The notes under the pieces: model-generated
Seen by the model: only the letters and a program-made list of their open reading frames with translations
What the model was told of the DNA's origin: nothing
The model's database searches: none
In this document: positions 1-10,884 of the stretch, piece by piece
Numbering within the stretch: the first letter of the stretch is position 1
Layout of the letters: each line of letters begins with the position of its first letter
Origin: Delphinus delphis
Lineage: Eukaryota > Chordata > Mammalia > Artiodactyla > Delphinidae
Length of the DNA: 64,000 nucleotides
Direction of reading: 5' to 3'
Assembly: GCF_949987515.2 (NCBI RefSeq)
Contig: NC_082688.1
Location: 105,937,893-106,001,892, forward strand
Translations under genes and position numbers: made by a program

Positions 1-269
1 CATTGGAGCTAACAGTTAATGCAGCAGTTTTCAATCTTTTATGAAGTGGGATAACTCTTCTCAGTGGAAATCTTGGAACCTTATGCTTAACACAGACAGA
101 AGCAGAGTGGCGATTGCGGAGGAGGAGGGAGCCCAGAGTCTGGGCAGTGCAGCCCGCCCCTCTCTTCCTTAGGTGATCTCCTCAGAAACTTGCACACCAT
201 TGTGCTAATGCATTCATTACCTAGATACAGTAATCCCTTAAGTAAGCATAAGTGTTATAATTTTCCAGG

Positions 270-475
270 CATGTTTTTATACGTCATTTTATTTGACTCT
301 GGAGAACAGACAGCGAAGGCTGTCTTATCCCCATTGTCCCCATTTTTCATAAAAGGAAATTGATGATCAGAGAGGTTAGTAACAGGTCCAGGGTCAGACA
401 GCTAATATGTAAGGCAGCAGCGTTTGGAATGTAGTTCTTCTGACTCTTAGTTTAGGGCTCATTTCACTGAACCAT
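270..475 (-). repeat. MIR-like SINE fragment
   Basis: Weak antisense MIR pattern. A '..ccccatttttcataaaaggaaa..' core is followed by 'cagagaggttagtaacaggtccagggtcagacagctaa' style sequence, which matches the reverse complement of the MIR 'ctgtgtgaccttgggcaag' and 'tcctcatctgtaaaatgggg' blocks. It is an old, diverged fossil with edges approximate to about 20 bases. Confidence 0.55.
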
Positions 476-479
476 ATAG

Positions 480-2280
480 GGCTGTCTGTGGGCAAAATAA
501 AAATGTGGGCTTTTTTGAATTAAACTCTTTCTAGAATGTTTTGTTCAGTGGTGGATGGTAAACTGAGGATGTTCAGACTGGGGCGACTGGGCTATAACCC
601 TTCTCATCGTAGATAGAAGGAAAAGATTTAAAAAACGGACTTCTCTTTGAGAGTTCATTCATTGGTGTGAACTGGTTTCAGTAAATGCACAAGATGCTCA
701 GTAAGGAGGGATTTGAGGCCTGAAGGCTTAGGAGCCGTCCGACAGGGTGTGAAAGTGACAGCGAAGGGAGAGAGAGAAGACAGCCAGGCTTACACTTCCC
801 GTAGCTCCAGAGATGAGCATTCCTGGCTGAGGGAACACATGCAGCCCACCAATTTTCAAAATACAGCCTTTGTTCCTTTTTCAGGATAAAAATTAAAGGC
901 TGCTTTCATGTTTCTACTTCTCAAATATGTCAGTTTTTTCAATGACAGTCTTTCATTCAATATAGTAGATAATCTGAATTGTAAGAATATTGTATATTTC
1001 CCCATGGGACCAAATTAAGCTATTTGCATTTTAAGTGGAATAAAAGGCGCTAAAAACATTTTTTTCCCCTCCTGAATCATTTTTGGAAAAAGAGGTTGCT
1101 CGCCACCGATCTATTTCATAATATTATCTGGGTAAAAGCCACTTTGCCGAAAATACACCTACCTGAATGGAACAATACTAGCATAGAATTCAGCCCAAAG
1201 GGTGGAAAATTTAGTGAGAGAGATTTGGGTTCAACCTGACAGCAGCAGCAGCAGCAGCAAAGTCCCCACAACAACAGAGCTAGTCACCAGGAGCAGGTGG
1301 CCTCGTGGTCCCAGGCTTCCCATCCCCAGAAACGTGCAGAGGATGCACGCTGCCAGTCCTGGATCAGTGGCACGTTAGACCGCTCCGTTCTGTTGCGATC
1401 CGAGATTCTATTATTTTAGAGGTTTTCATTTTGCTGTCACTTCAGAATGAGTGCTTTGACTTTCTTGCATTTGAGTAGATGAGGCCGAAGGTTACTTAGG
1501 TTTGAGTTTCTTATGTTTCATGAATTTCTTACTTTTGGAATTTTCTCAGAAAGAATCTGAGAACATTATGATGTTAATTGGACCAGGTTTGCTAATATAT
1601 TTTAAGAGCGTGTAATCTGGGAATTAAAAAAAAATTGATCTGAATATTGGATCATAAAACAATAGTCTATATACTTTTTATTTTAAAAATATCATTTTTA
1701 AGTCTTGGAATGACACTGGTGTTGATAAATTTGTCCTCCTTGTAAAAAGTAGAGAGGGGCTGCTGAAAGTTGTGTAAAGTGCCCGTATGTTCTACTTATT
1801 TGCATAGGTTTTCAAAGACGTTCTATTTTTATTTTCGATTCATTTTCAGATTTCAAGTAGTTTTCCTAAATGTTTAGTTTTGCCTTTATCAGCTTTAGTC
1901 CTTAATGGTCTGTAATAAATTCATGTTTCAATGTACTAAGGGCACAGTATTATAAACAACAACAACAAAAGAACAAACAAAAAACCCCTAAGTGAACTCT
2001 TTTGTAATATATGTAATTTTTCAATTTATCTATTTTTTAGTTTGGATTTTCTTGCAGCAGAGGTAGAGAGCCCTTTTTCTGCCATAAGTCACTGATCCAC
2101 AGGAAGAATGAATCAAGGTCTGCTAAGTACAGAGCAATTTAATTTCTTTAAGAGAGAAAAGCATTCTACTTCTCTGCCTTAAAAGATAAGAACAGGGAAC
2201 ATAAAACTCTATTTAATAAATGCTAGAGATAAAAATTAAGAGAGATTGAGGGTGAAAATAAAGAGGAAAGATAGAGATCA
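480..2280. other. Single-copy AT-rich DNA, no gene seen
   Basis: No coding frame, RNA gene or clear repeat was recognised. The stretch includes a short CAG run at 1240-1258, an A-rich patch near 1960-1985, and a region at about 1010-1190 with mixed low-divergence-looking sequence that could be a weak conserved element. Nothing else is supported. Confidence 0.6.
1240..1258 (+). repeat. (CAG)6 microsatellite
   Basis: Six perfect CAG/AGC units stand in otherwise single-copy DNA. The run is not inside any open frame of note, so it is a simple repeat and not a polyglutamine tract. Confidence 0.9.
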
Positions 2281-2288
2281 CAGAGAGA

Positions 2289-2306
2289 AACACGTACACA
2301 CACACA

Positions 2307-2341
<35 letters not shown>
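2289..2341 (+). repeat. (CA)n microsatellite
   Basis: An almost uninterrupted CA dinucleotide tract of about 50 bases, with one 'aaac' interruption near 2308. The Cys/Val-rich open frames predicted across it on the other strand are artefacts of the repeat. Confidence 0.95.
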
Positions 2342-2344
<3 letters not shown>

Positions 2345-2624
2345 CAAAGGTAAAAATGAAGACCTAGAGTGAGAGTCAGAGACAAAATGGAACAGACACT
2401 GAAAGATGAATGTACAGGGACATATACAAGGCTGGTAACCTGGAATCCTTCTTGGAGGCCAGGCAGGCAGTGGTGTAACATAACGAGAGGTGTGGCAAAT
2501 GCGGGGAATTGTGGAGAGCCTGTCCTGCCTAAAGACACTCAGATCCAACAAAACAAAACATTAGGAAATCCTTCTGTCCCCTGCTGGCCACCAGGTTAGA
2601 CCCCTGGGTTATGAACATCCACAG

Positions 2625-2860
2625 AAATGAGAGCTAACATTTACTGAGGGCCTACTCTGTGCCAGGCCTTATTTCATGTGCCTTACTTTTAATGACTGTC
2701 ATCCTCCTAACATCCTTTGGAGGCACATACTACTGCCATTATTCCCATTTCAAAGGTGAGAAAAGTGAGGCACAAAGAGGTTGGGGACCTACACAGCTGG
2801 TACGCGGAGGAGCTAAAGTTTGAACTCAAGGAGTCTGGCTACAGAAAGGGTTATGTACAC
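2625..2860 (-). repeat. MIR SINE, antisense
   Basis: A long antisense MIR copy. It starts with 'ttactgagggcctactctgtgccaggc', passes through 'attattcccatttcaaaggtgag' and 'gaggcacaaagaggtt', and ends near the 'gagtctggct' block. The order of blocks is that of a reversed MIR consensus (3' end first). Confidence 0.85.
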
Positions 2861-3173
2861 AAAGGAAAATCCACACAGACAGAGACGTGCAATGACACTC
2901 ATATAGGCCCAGCCGTCAGCCCTGTGCCTTCACCCAGCCTCATAGAAGTGCAGACTTGGAAATGGCAGAGACAAAGAAAGCATCTCGGAGAACACACAGG
3001 AACCTTCGAGCTAGGCTCTCATGGAATAACATCCCAACATTCTGACTTTTGCCATGCACATAATTTGTATCATGATTTTAAAATGGTAGGCACTGCTGTA
3101 TACCTCTTAAAGGTATACAGATAATTGGGGCCAGGGTAAAGGAGTTACCCCCAGCAAATGCCTGCTTTTTAAA

Positions 3174-3301
3174 CAATTTTATTTTATTTTTTGGCTGTGC
3201 AATGTGGCATGTGGAATTGTAGTTCCCCGACCAGGGATCGAACCTATGCCCCCTGTGGTGGAAGTGAGGCGTCTTAACCACTGGACCATCAGGGAAGTCC
3301 C
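3174..3301 (-). mobile_element. CHR-1-like tRNA-derived SINE
   Basis: Short-form cetartiodactyl SINE in reverse orientation. T-rich tail and 'ttggctgtgc' lie on the left, and the reverse complement of the B box ('gggatcgaacc') and of the 'ggacttccct' head on the right. A perfect 13-base target-site duplication, cctgctttttaaa, flanks it at 3161-3173 and 3302-3314, which fixes both ends and shows it is a retroposed copy. Confidence 0.9.
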
Positions 3302-3589
3302 CCTGCTTTTTAAATTAAAAAAATATATATATTTTTGATTTGTTTGCCTGTTTTGGCTGAATTTGTTAGAGACGATAAAAACTTGGCAGCGTGGTTTTTT
3401 ATGCCAGATGAAAATGGCGTTCTAGAGGATCATCATGGTTGTGTTGTACCCAGCGTGTGCTACACACTCAATAAGTGTTGAATGATCAAATCACAACGAT
3501 TAGCAGTTCTTTGACCACAGACGCCCTCACAATTTTCAGAATGTATTTACATGCGGTATTTACTAATTATTGCAGAAACTTCTTGAGGT

Positions 3590-3745
3590 AAGCAAGGTAG
3601 ATGCTGTTATTCCCATTTTACAGATGAGGAAACCAAGACCCTAAGGGCCAAGGGACTTGACCAAGACTCACAGCTGGGGAGTGATGGAGCTGGTACCCAA
3701 GGGCTCTGCCTCTAAATCCAGGTTCTTTCCACGAGGCTTCACTGC
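3590..3745 (-). repeat. MIR SINE, antisense
   Basis: Antisense MIR containing 'cccattttacagatgaggaaac', 'acttgaccaagactcacagctgg' and 'ctaaatccaggttct' blocks in reversed order. A further scrap with 'cactcaataagtgttgaatg' at about 3460-3487 may be the 3' end of a separate MIR or L2 copy. Confidence 0.8.
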
Positions 3746-4011
3746 TCTTCAGTGATTTAAACTGAAAGACATGGATAAATCTCGAGGAAAAAGCGTTTTC
3801 TTCTAAAGTTGTAGCATTTCTGAAAAACATGAAGCTCTGATTTTTTCCCTCTGTCTTGGAAGGCGGAATAATAAATATCTGAAGTGTTTAAATTTCCTTA
3901 ACCCCCTTCAGCCTTTAACTCCCTTTTTTTTAATTTATTTTTTTTAACTCCCTTTTATTTATTTTTATGTTTTTAAACAATCTGGTTTTATTTTTTATTT
4001 TTACTATTTTT

Positions 4012-4325
4012 TTTAAAAAAATATTTATTTATTTATTTTTGGTTGTGGTGGGTCTTCGTTGCTGCGTGCCAGCAGCGAGCGGGGGCTACACGTCATCGCG
4101 GTGCACGGGCTGCTCATTGCGGTGGCTTCTCTTGTTGCAGAGCACGGGCTCTAGGCACATGGGCTTCAGTAGTTGTGTTCACGGGCTCTAGAGTGCAGGC
4201 TCGGTAGTTGTGGCTCACGAGCTTAGTTGCTCCGCGGCATGTGGGATCTTCCCGGACCAGGGCTCGAACCCGTGTACCCTGCATTGGCAGGCGGATTCTT
4301 AACCACTGCGCCACCAGGGAAGTCC
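4012..4325 (-). mobile_element. CHR-2-like long SINE
   Basis: Full-length long-form SINE in reverse orientation. (tttat)n is at the left, followed by the long internal 'ggctctagg..gggcttcagtagttgtg' body, and 'ggctcgaacccgtg' (reverse B box), 'cactgcgccacc' (reverse A box) and 'agggaagtcccc' at the right. The target motif 'cctttaac(t)ccctttt' occurs at 3912-3927, again near 3953, and at 4326-4340, so the duplication is present but the left boundary is ambiguous. An extra T-rich stretch at 3928-4011 suggests an extended or doubled tail. Confidence 0.92.
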
Positions 4326-5087
4326 CCTTTAACCCCTTTTAAGAGGATGTTTAGGATGATGATTTCTCTGTTTATTTTTAATGTCTCACTTTTTATTCCT
4401 CTGCAATTGAAAGAGAGCATTGAATATGATGTTTTCATGCTGTAGAATTTTCCTAGGCTGTTTGATAAGATCTGTTTTATAAAGGTTCACCACCAAAGTC
4501 AATTGTAGTAATAGCCACAAGAGTTTTAAAGTGATATGGACCAATGCAAATTTTTCTGTTGCACAGTTTTGAAATTATTTTGAGTAGGTGTTGGAAAGCA
4601 GCATTATTTTAAAACTATGTTCTTATTTTTCAAAATCTTAATTGAAAATTAAATGTTGTTGGGTACAAAGGAGATATTTACCTTCTTTTTCCTGACCCCC
4701 ACTCTGCTCTTTTATTTGTTCATCTCTTCTGCAAATTCAGAGAATATTGTTATTTGTAGAGGTGAATATCGTACTGGGACATGCTTCAACGCCCCCCCAA
4801 CTCCCTAAATCAAGGAATTAAGCATTATTTTATCAAAAGAATGATATGAAAGGAAGATTCCCTTTGCTGTAATTTTATTTTGTCCTCTCCTTTCAGGGGA
4901 GAGAGGGGCTGCAGCATGCTTACTTTTTTTTGCTACATCTCCTGTGCGTACATGTTTATCCCCATATTATCTGAGACCAACTGAAGAGGGAATGTTTAGA
5001 AAAAAGAGAGGAAAGCTAATACAAGTTGAAAGTAAGGTGCTTGCATCTTAATTTTAAGAGAACACAGAAAGCCAAATGCTTTCAGAA

Positions 5088-5560
5088 AAGGGCCCCTTCA
5101 TGGAGTAATTTGCCTGGTATGGCATCAGTTTGTTGTATAATTTCAGCCCTGTTACTATGGAAACCTGCTTTAGTGTAGCAGTGATTGTTAATCAGGATTT
5201 GTCGTTATTCCCCTTTCATCAAGAGGCTCTGTATCCTTATGGATTAAATCACAGTTCTCATTGACAATGGCATAGATCAAACATTATTGCCACACATAAA
5301 ACCCTGGGCCGCTCCCTGTCATTTCCCCCCATTACCGGGAGCCTGCATGCCAGCTGAAGTCTAACTTTTGCAAGGGAATCAAGGCTCCTCTTGGCTCCTG
5401 TGCTATCAGCCCTCGTGACAGAATGCCAAGTAGCCGAGGAAGAGGGCTACTTTCATTTAAACTCACCCTGTGTCGACGGGAAAGGCAAGCACCACGTCAT
5501 GTCTTTGCAAACCCGAGCCTGCAGATATGCAGACCCAGGCAGGAAGTTGTTTCAGGGTGA
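5088..5560. promoter_or_regulatory. Candidate conserved non-coding element
   Basis: Repeat-free sequence with balanced composition, dense transcription-factor-like words and no intact long frame. It includes gttactatggaaac at 5151-5164, which matches the inverted-repeat RFX X-box pattern, plus 'gattaaatcac' and 'catttaaac' AT-rich homeodomain or forkhead-like words. Conservation cannot be measured here, so the call rests on sequence texture alone. Confidence 0.4.
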
Positions 5561-6039
5561 CCGCCGACTTCTTCAATCTTTTTCCTATGTTTGCCCGCCG
5601 TCAGGCACTTAACTGAACTCTTCTTGGAGCAGCCCACTTTCCTTTTCGTTCCCATTGATTTTCTGGCGTCCTAGCTGCGGCCTTGCTTAGGAAGACTGTG
5701 TCAGGATGGGGAGGCCAAGCTGCTACCCCAGTTACTATGGCTGTTCTGTGGTAAACACCGGAGAACCCCGTGAGGCTGTGGAGTGACCTCTGCCCTTCCC
5801 ACTGTGGAGAGTTGGGCGATGACATTATCTGGATGGGGAAGTTCACAGCCCTAAGGTAGAGTGCCCGACTTAGGAATGCCAGGTGGCTACCATCCCTGGG
5901 CAAGTCAGCTTGCAGGAATATGGGAATGACAGAGCTCTAGCTACCCGTTGTTCTGGTTTCAGAGCCCTCACCAGCCACTGTGTGCCTTCTGATTGATAAT
6001 TGATTTGTTTGGGAGCAAGAACCTTTCAACTGTGCTGGT

Positions 6040-6262
6040 TCACATGTAGCCCCCAGAGCCAGTCTGCCTGGGTTCCATTTCTGGCCCTCCCATTTACTAG
6101 CTGTGTGGCCTCGGTAAGCTTTTTAACCTCTCTGAGCTTCCGTGTGTAAAATGAGGATAATAACAGCACCTCCCCCATGATCATGAGGATTAAATAAGCT
6201 AATGTTTGCAAGGCACTCAGACTAGCAACTGGCATGTCATGAGTGCTGAATAGATGTTTGTA
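6040..6262 (+). repeat. MIR SINE, sense
   Basis: Well-preserved MIR. It contains 'gccagtctgcctgggttcc', 'ttactagctgtgtggcct', 'aacctctctgagcttccgtgtgtaaaatgagg' type blocks, 'gaggattaaataagctaa' and a 3' '..tgagtgctgaatagatg' end in consensus order. Confidence 0.9.
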
Positions 6263-6429
6263 CATAAATGGAAAAGAAACAACATTGTGCTTATGTGTAT
6301 TCAAAATATATTCCAGATCAGATTATCCAAATATTAGTAAGGTGTTGAAAACAGGGCTCCCCTCCCCCTCTCCACTCATCCTCCACTTCCCGCGCCCTGC
6401 TTTCTCTCTTTCATCTCTGCAATGTGCCC

Positions 6430-6900
6430 ATCCCCCAAGTATAATTCTGATTGGCTAAATTAATTCTGCAGCATCCTGCTGTGAATAATTATGTTGATCC
6501 AGTATGTATTCTGATGCCTTTTTTTTCCCCTTAGCCTAAATTATAATGTGACAATTGCAGCTCACAGCTGGCTCATCAGAGGTGGGCAGTTTGGGAATTG
6601 GCGCATCTGAATATGCTTCTCTGTTAACCCTCTGCCTTGATTGCTTAAGACAAGACATATGTAAACCCCATGATTATTGCCATTTGTTTGGACTTTGCAA
6701 AGGCTCTGCCTTCAAACATAAAGCTGCTAGGTTTGTTTTGGGGGAGGTGGGCATATAGACGTCCCCTCCCTCTTTCCCCTTCCCCCCTTTCCCTTTCAGA
6801 CAATAAATAGCTGTCAGGCTTATGTCAAGGATGAAATTATAGGTGCACATGAGGCCTTGATTACATTGTTTTGGAGAGATTGCCATTAGCATACTGAAAT
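6430..6900. promoter_or_regulatory. Candidate conserved non-coding element
   Basis: Repeat-free block with many homeodomain/POU-like words such as 'ctaaattaattctg', 'gtgaataattatg' and 'gccattagcatac', and with 'aataaatagctgtcagg' and 'gattacattgttttgg' motifs. It reads like a vertebrate developmental enhancer. Open frames through it are short and uninformative. No alignment was possible. Confidence 0.35.
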
Positions 6901-7547
6901 GAAGTCTAATTTTTCACTGACAGAGCTGAGTCAAAACTCAAGTGACAGAGGCAGGGCAGACAGTGTGAGAGAAGAAAGATCCAGTCTGAGCTCCTGTTCC
7001 ACATTGGGGGGGGGGGCTTCTCCTTATGGGAGCAAACAATAAACACAAAACAGTTAGTATGAAAAACATCTCTTTGGAAAAGTAAGGCTGGCTGATCAAG
7101 GACGAAATGAGACATTTGGGTTAGATAAGGTTCTCTGTGAAATTACCGTGTGTGATTTTCAAGTGTATTTAACCCATTTTAAGGCAGCGTTGAGATTATC
7201 CAGTCAGCCTGTGTGTTAGCTGAAGAATGTACCGTCTTGATGTTTTATTTTGCTTGCTGCCCGCGTAATCCATTTCATCCTGCTACAGTCCCCATGCACG
7301 CATCCTCTGAACACGAACGCTTATGAGCACCCGATCTGCAGGGTGAGTGCCCTTGCTGTACTTTTGCCGTTTTTATCCATTCTGATGATGTGAACACGAG
7401 GCTTGTTCGTTTTCAAAATCCTTTATTTAAAGAAAAGTTCTTTGCGTGTGGTTTCCCTGAGATGTTTGAAGGACTGGTGCCTCATCTGAGGGTAGATTAA
7501 TCATTATATGTGTTTTATTATCAGTGTCCCTGCTCACTGTGGTGCAA

Positions 7548-7795
7548 TTTTTTTTTCTGTTTTATTTATTTGTTTTTGAATTTTATTTATTTAATTTTAT
7601 ACAGCAGGTTCTTATTAGTTATCTATTTTATACACATCAGTGTATACATGTCAATCCCAATCTCCCAATTCGTCCCACCACGACCACCCCCCCCCCACCA
7701 CTTTCCCCGCTTGGTGTCCATACATTTGTTCTCTACGTCTGTGTCTCTATTTCTGCCCTGCAAACCGGTTCCTCTGTACCATTTTTCTGGGTTCC
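7548..7795 (-). mobile_element. 5'-truncated L1 (3'-end fragment), with TSD
   Basis: Reverse-oriented 3' end of a cetartiodactyl L1. The poly-T (antisense A tail) starts right after the left target copy, followed by 'acagcaggttcttattagtt' and '..caaaccggttcctctgtacc'. The 13-base duplication cactgtggtgcaa occurs at 7535-7547 and again at 7796-7808. The element is severely 5' truncated to about 250 bases, the usual outcome of target-primed reverse transcription. Confidence 0.9.
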
Positions 7796-7819
7796 CACTG
7801 TGGTGCAAATTTAAAAATC

Positions 7820-7861
7820 ATACACACACACACAAACCATGTGCATGTATGTGTGTGCGTA
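7820..7861 (+). repeat. (CA)n / (TG)n simple repeat
   Basis: A CA run at 7822-7835 is followed within 12 bases by a TG-rich run, so the tract is alternating purine-pyrimidine and partly self-complementary. It lies immediately downstream of the L1 target duplication. Confidence 0.8.
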
Positions 7862-8044
7862 TAAAGATTGTGGCATTGTAACTGGAAAGGTTATTCCATA
7901 CCATTGTTTCATTATTACTGTTATTAAAGGAAAAGAAATGGAGATTTAGTGTGGATGGGAGAAAGAAGAGGGTGTCCTTCAATTTGAAATCCTGTAACAG
8001 TGGAGAAAATGTGTAGACAGACCGTATTTGTATTTATTTGGAAT

Positions 8045-8200
8045 ATGTATTTTAAGTGCCCATCAACTGCGAGACACTGTGCTGTAATTCTTACTGTGGG
8101 GTTCAGAGGTGGATTAGAAATGGTTCCTGCAGTTCCGGAACATGTGGTCTAGACGGGAGGAGAATGCTTTTGCCCACATAGCTCTAGTGGAGCCAAGAAT
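8045..8200 (-). repeat. L2 3'-end fragment (probable)
   Basis: Contains 'agtgcccatcaactgcgagacactgtgctgtaa' type sequence followed by 'gtggattagaaatggttcctgcag', resembling the reversed 3' end of LINE2. It is highly diverged; boundaries and even the family are uncertain. Confidence 0.4.
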
Positions 8201-8434
8201 AGTGGGGCTGGAGAGGAAGAACTGAGGTTTGCTTTGCGACCTGCTGTTCAGGCGATGCCAAAGTAAATTGAAGAAGAGGAGGAATCAATGAAGGTTTAAT
8301 GGAGGAGATTGAATTAGAAGTATGGGGGAAATTTAAATAGAGAAACGGAAGAAAAACCCCCCAAGCAGAGTGAAACATGTAAACTGGTGAGAGGTCTTGG
8401 TCTGGTGAGAGGTCTGGCTATGCTTTTGCGTCAC

Positions 8435-9005
8435 TGGAGAACTAGTAATACTGCCAGAACATGGATGGACCTAGACATGATCATACTAAGTGAAGTAAGT
8501 CAGAGAAAGACAAATATCATATGATATCGCTTATATGTGGAATCTAAAATATGACACAAATGAACTTACTTACAAAACAGAAATAGACTCACAGACGTAG
8601 AAAACAAACTTATGGTTACCAAAGGGGAAAGGGGGGGGCGGGGATAAATTGGGAATTTCAGATTAACAGATATGCGCTATTATATATAAAATAAATAGAC
8701 AAGGGGACTTCCCTGGTGATCCAGTGGTTAAGACTTCGCCTTCCAATGCTGTGGGTGCGGGTTCCATCCCTGGTTGGGGAGCTAAGATCCTACGTGCCTC
8801 GCGGCCAAAAAAAACAAAACACGAAACAGAAGCAGTATTGTCACAAATTCAATAAAGACTTCAAAAATGGTCCACACCAAAAAAAACCCCAAAAAACAAT
8901 AGACAGCTAGAACCTACTGTATAGCACAGGGAACTATATTCAGTATCTTGTAATAACCTATAATGGAAAAGAATCTTAAAAAGAATATATGTATGTAAAG
9001 TGAAA
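8435..9005 (+). mobile_element. L1 3' end, interrupted by a SINE
   Basis: Sense-oriented 3' portion of a cetartiodactyl L1: 'catggatggacctagacatgatcatac', 'agtaagtcagagaaagacaaat', 'aaacaaacttatggttacc' and, after the SINE at 8706-8895, 'acctactgtatagcacaggg' and 'taataacctataatgg'. The two halves join smoothly once the SINE is removed, so this L1 predates the SINE. Confidence 0.9.
8706..8895 (+). mobile_element. CHR-1-like SINE inside L1
   Basis: Sense-oriented short tRNA-related head (ggggacttccctggtg, then 'ccagtggttaagact' and a B-box-like 'gggttccatccc') followed by a unique 3' tail ('gaagcagtattgtcacaaattc', 'aataaagacttcaaaaatgg') and A-rich end. It splits the L1 between 'aataaatagacaagg' and 'aacaatagacagc', which probably represent an imperfect target duplication. 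Confidence 0.9.
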
Positions 9006-9014
9006 AGACTGCTG

Positions 9015-9253
9015 CCTGAAATCTGTAGAGACAGAAGTCTAGAAAGTAGATTAGAGGCTGCCTAGGGCAGGGGGAGCTGGGGAAAAGGGGGAGTGATTAC
9101 AAACGGATATGGGGGTTCTTTTCGAGGTGATGAAAATTTCCAAAAATGGTTGGATGTTTGCACAAATCACTAAAAAAAATTGAATTGTGTACTTTAAATG
9201 GATCAATTGTATAGTATGTGAATTGTAGCTCACTAAAGTTGTTATAAAAAATA
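9015..9253 (+). repeat. Older L1M 3' end
   Basis: Ends with 'gaattgtgtactttaaatgg', 'tagtatgtgaattgtagctc' and 'taaagttgttataaaaa', the typical 3' terminus of mammalian-wide L1M elements. It abuts the younger L1 on its left. Confidence 0.85.
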
Positions 9254-9379
9254 ACTGCAGCCTGGTTCCCATGCTGGACCAATGAGCTCAGAAACTCGGA
9301 CGTGGCGGGTCCTCAGATGACTGTGTCAGGTCCCCCTGGGTAGGGTAGACAGAGGAGCTAGCCACTGGGGGTGCAGGCT

Positions 9380-9720
9380 GGAAGGCTGGGTGGGCTTATC
9401 CTCGAGAGCCTTGCAGGTCCTGCTGAAAGGTTTGTATTTCTACCAGCCCAAAGGAACCATTTGACAGTTTTGAAGTAGGGCCTTGGTGCCTTTAGACTGT
9501 TCTTTCAAAAGCTGCTCACAGATGTGTGGAGGATGGTTTCTGGAAGTTGGGAAGCCAGCTGAGGCTATTTTAGCTTGCCAGCAGAGAAGCTCAGCAGCCC
9601 TCACCTGAGCGAGGTGGGAGAGAGGCTCTGAGGGATGCGCAGTTTTCCAGGCTGTGTTTCTGGAGGGACTGGGGAACCAGGCCAGACAAGGAGGTGGAGG
9701 TACAGGGAGGGGCAGGTTTG
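9380..9720 (-). repeat. L2 fragment, antisense (probable)
   Basis: Purine-rich sequence with the order 'gccttgcaggtcctgctgaa', 'ggaaccatttgacagttttgaag' and 'ccagctgaggctattttag', resembling the reversed C-terminal coding part of LINE2. The overlapping frames of 97-152 codons here are fossil-repeat artefacts. Confidence 0.5.
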
Positions 9721-9929
9721 CAAGAGAGGACACGCAGAGCTTTGCATATGCTGGACTCTAGGGAACAGCAGTCCATCCACAGCAAATGCTCCACGAAAAG
9801 TTGGAAATATGGCTGTGACCCCAGAGAAGAGGCTGGTCACAGAGAGTTGGGAGTCTGCAGACAGGGGCCTTGGACCATCTGCTTCCACAGTGACTCACTC
9901 GCCTGGCTGTGGGCAGGAGGACCTAGCCC

Positions 9930-10165
9930 CTCACCACGGAGGCCTCACCCTTGGCTGCCTGCGTGTCCTCACAGCGTGGCAGCTGGCTCCCCCCAGAGCG
10001 AGCGACCCACGATCCAACAAGCAACCGAGCGAGGTAGAAGTAAGTCTATAGTGACCTGGTCTTGGAAGCGACACTCCATCATTTCTGCAGGTTGCTGTTG
10101 TTCACACAGACCAACTGTGATGCGGGGTCGGAGGGGACTGCAGGAGGTGTGAGAACCAGGGGCCG
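9930..10165 (-). mobile_element. MLT1-type LTR fragment, antisense
   Basis: Contains 'cgtgtcctcacagcgtggcagctggctccccccagagcg' type sequence followed by 'gaggtagaagtaa' and 'acctggtcttggaagcgacac', matching the middle of a reversed MLT1 (MaLR) solo LTR. It is a non-coding relic of an ancient LTR retrotransposon; the left and right thirds are missing or unrecognisable. Confidence 0.65.
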
Positions 10166-10169
10166 TTGG

Positions 10170-10860
10170 GAGCCCCCCTGGTCTGGCTACTGCACTCCAA
10201 TTCCCTGACGGTTGTAAAAGGAACAGCGTGGTCACCGACACTGAAAGCTGTGTGATGAGAAGGTCCCTCAGGTGTCAGGCAGGTACCAGCTCAGTGCAAG
10301 GAAGCCTGTGCTTCCAGGGGGCAACTCTATGTGCAGAGGCGGGAAAATAAAATGAACAGGGCCCCGTCTCTCTGGACTGTCGCTCCTGGGAGTTTATTGT
10401 CCCCCAACTCTGAAGGGCCAGCAGGGCAGAGCAGAGATTCCGGACCCCAACAGTTGTCCCCAGTGACCGGCCACGATGCACAGCTCCAAACGGAAGAAAA
10501 ATAACTTTGGAGAGACTGGAAAAGGAAGTAAGTTCTTCCATTGTCTGAAGTATTGCCACCAGTACCTGTCCATTTTGCCACGTTGCAAAGTGACTGCTAC
10601 TAAAAACGCTGCCATAGCGGCTGCCAGGAAAGGCTGCGTGAGTGACCCCAGGCCGACGCCAGAGCTAAGCCTGGCGAACTAGGGTGGGAGTGGACAGAAT
10701 GAATCTTTTCAGCTCTGTGGCGTGTTCAGTTTTATCCCATGAAGCTGGAAAGGAGAAGTCTTTTTAGAATAAGGGTTACAGATTTATTTCCGGGGACATA
10801 GGGCTGAGATGAGCCTTCTTAAATGGTGTGGCCTCTGATCCTTTAAAATGTATGTGAAAA
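10170..10860. other. Single-copy, moderately GC-rich DNA
   Basis: Several short overlapping frames (60-95 codons on both strands) with no recognisable domain, signal sequence or codon pattern. No repeat was recognised. I see nothing that supports a gene. Confidence 0.5.
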
Positions 10861-10884
10861 CTTACCCCTCTTGAAATTCACCCT

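Noticed and set aside
1240..1258. CAG repeat as a possible polyglutamine tract or expansion locus
   Set aside because: Only six units and not in any plausible coding frame.
2281..2341. Possible CRISPR-like or structured repeat array
   Set aside because: Simple CA dinucleotide repeat in a mammalian genome; no direct repeats with spacers.
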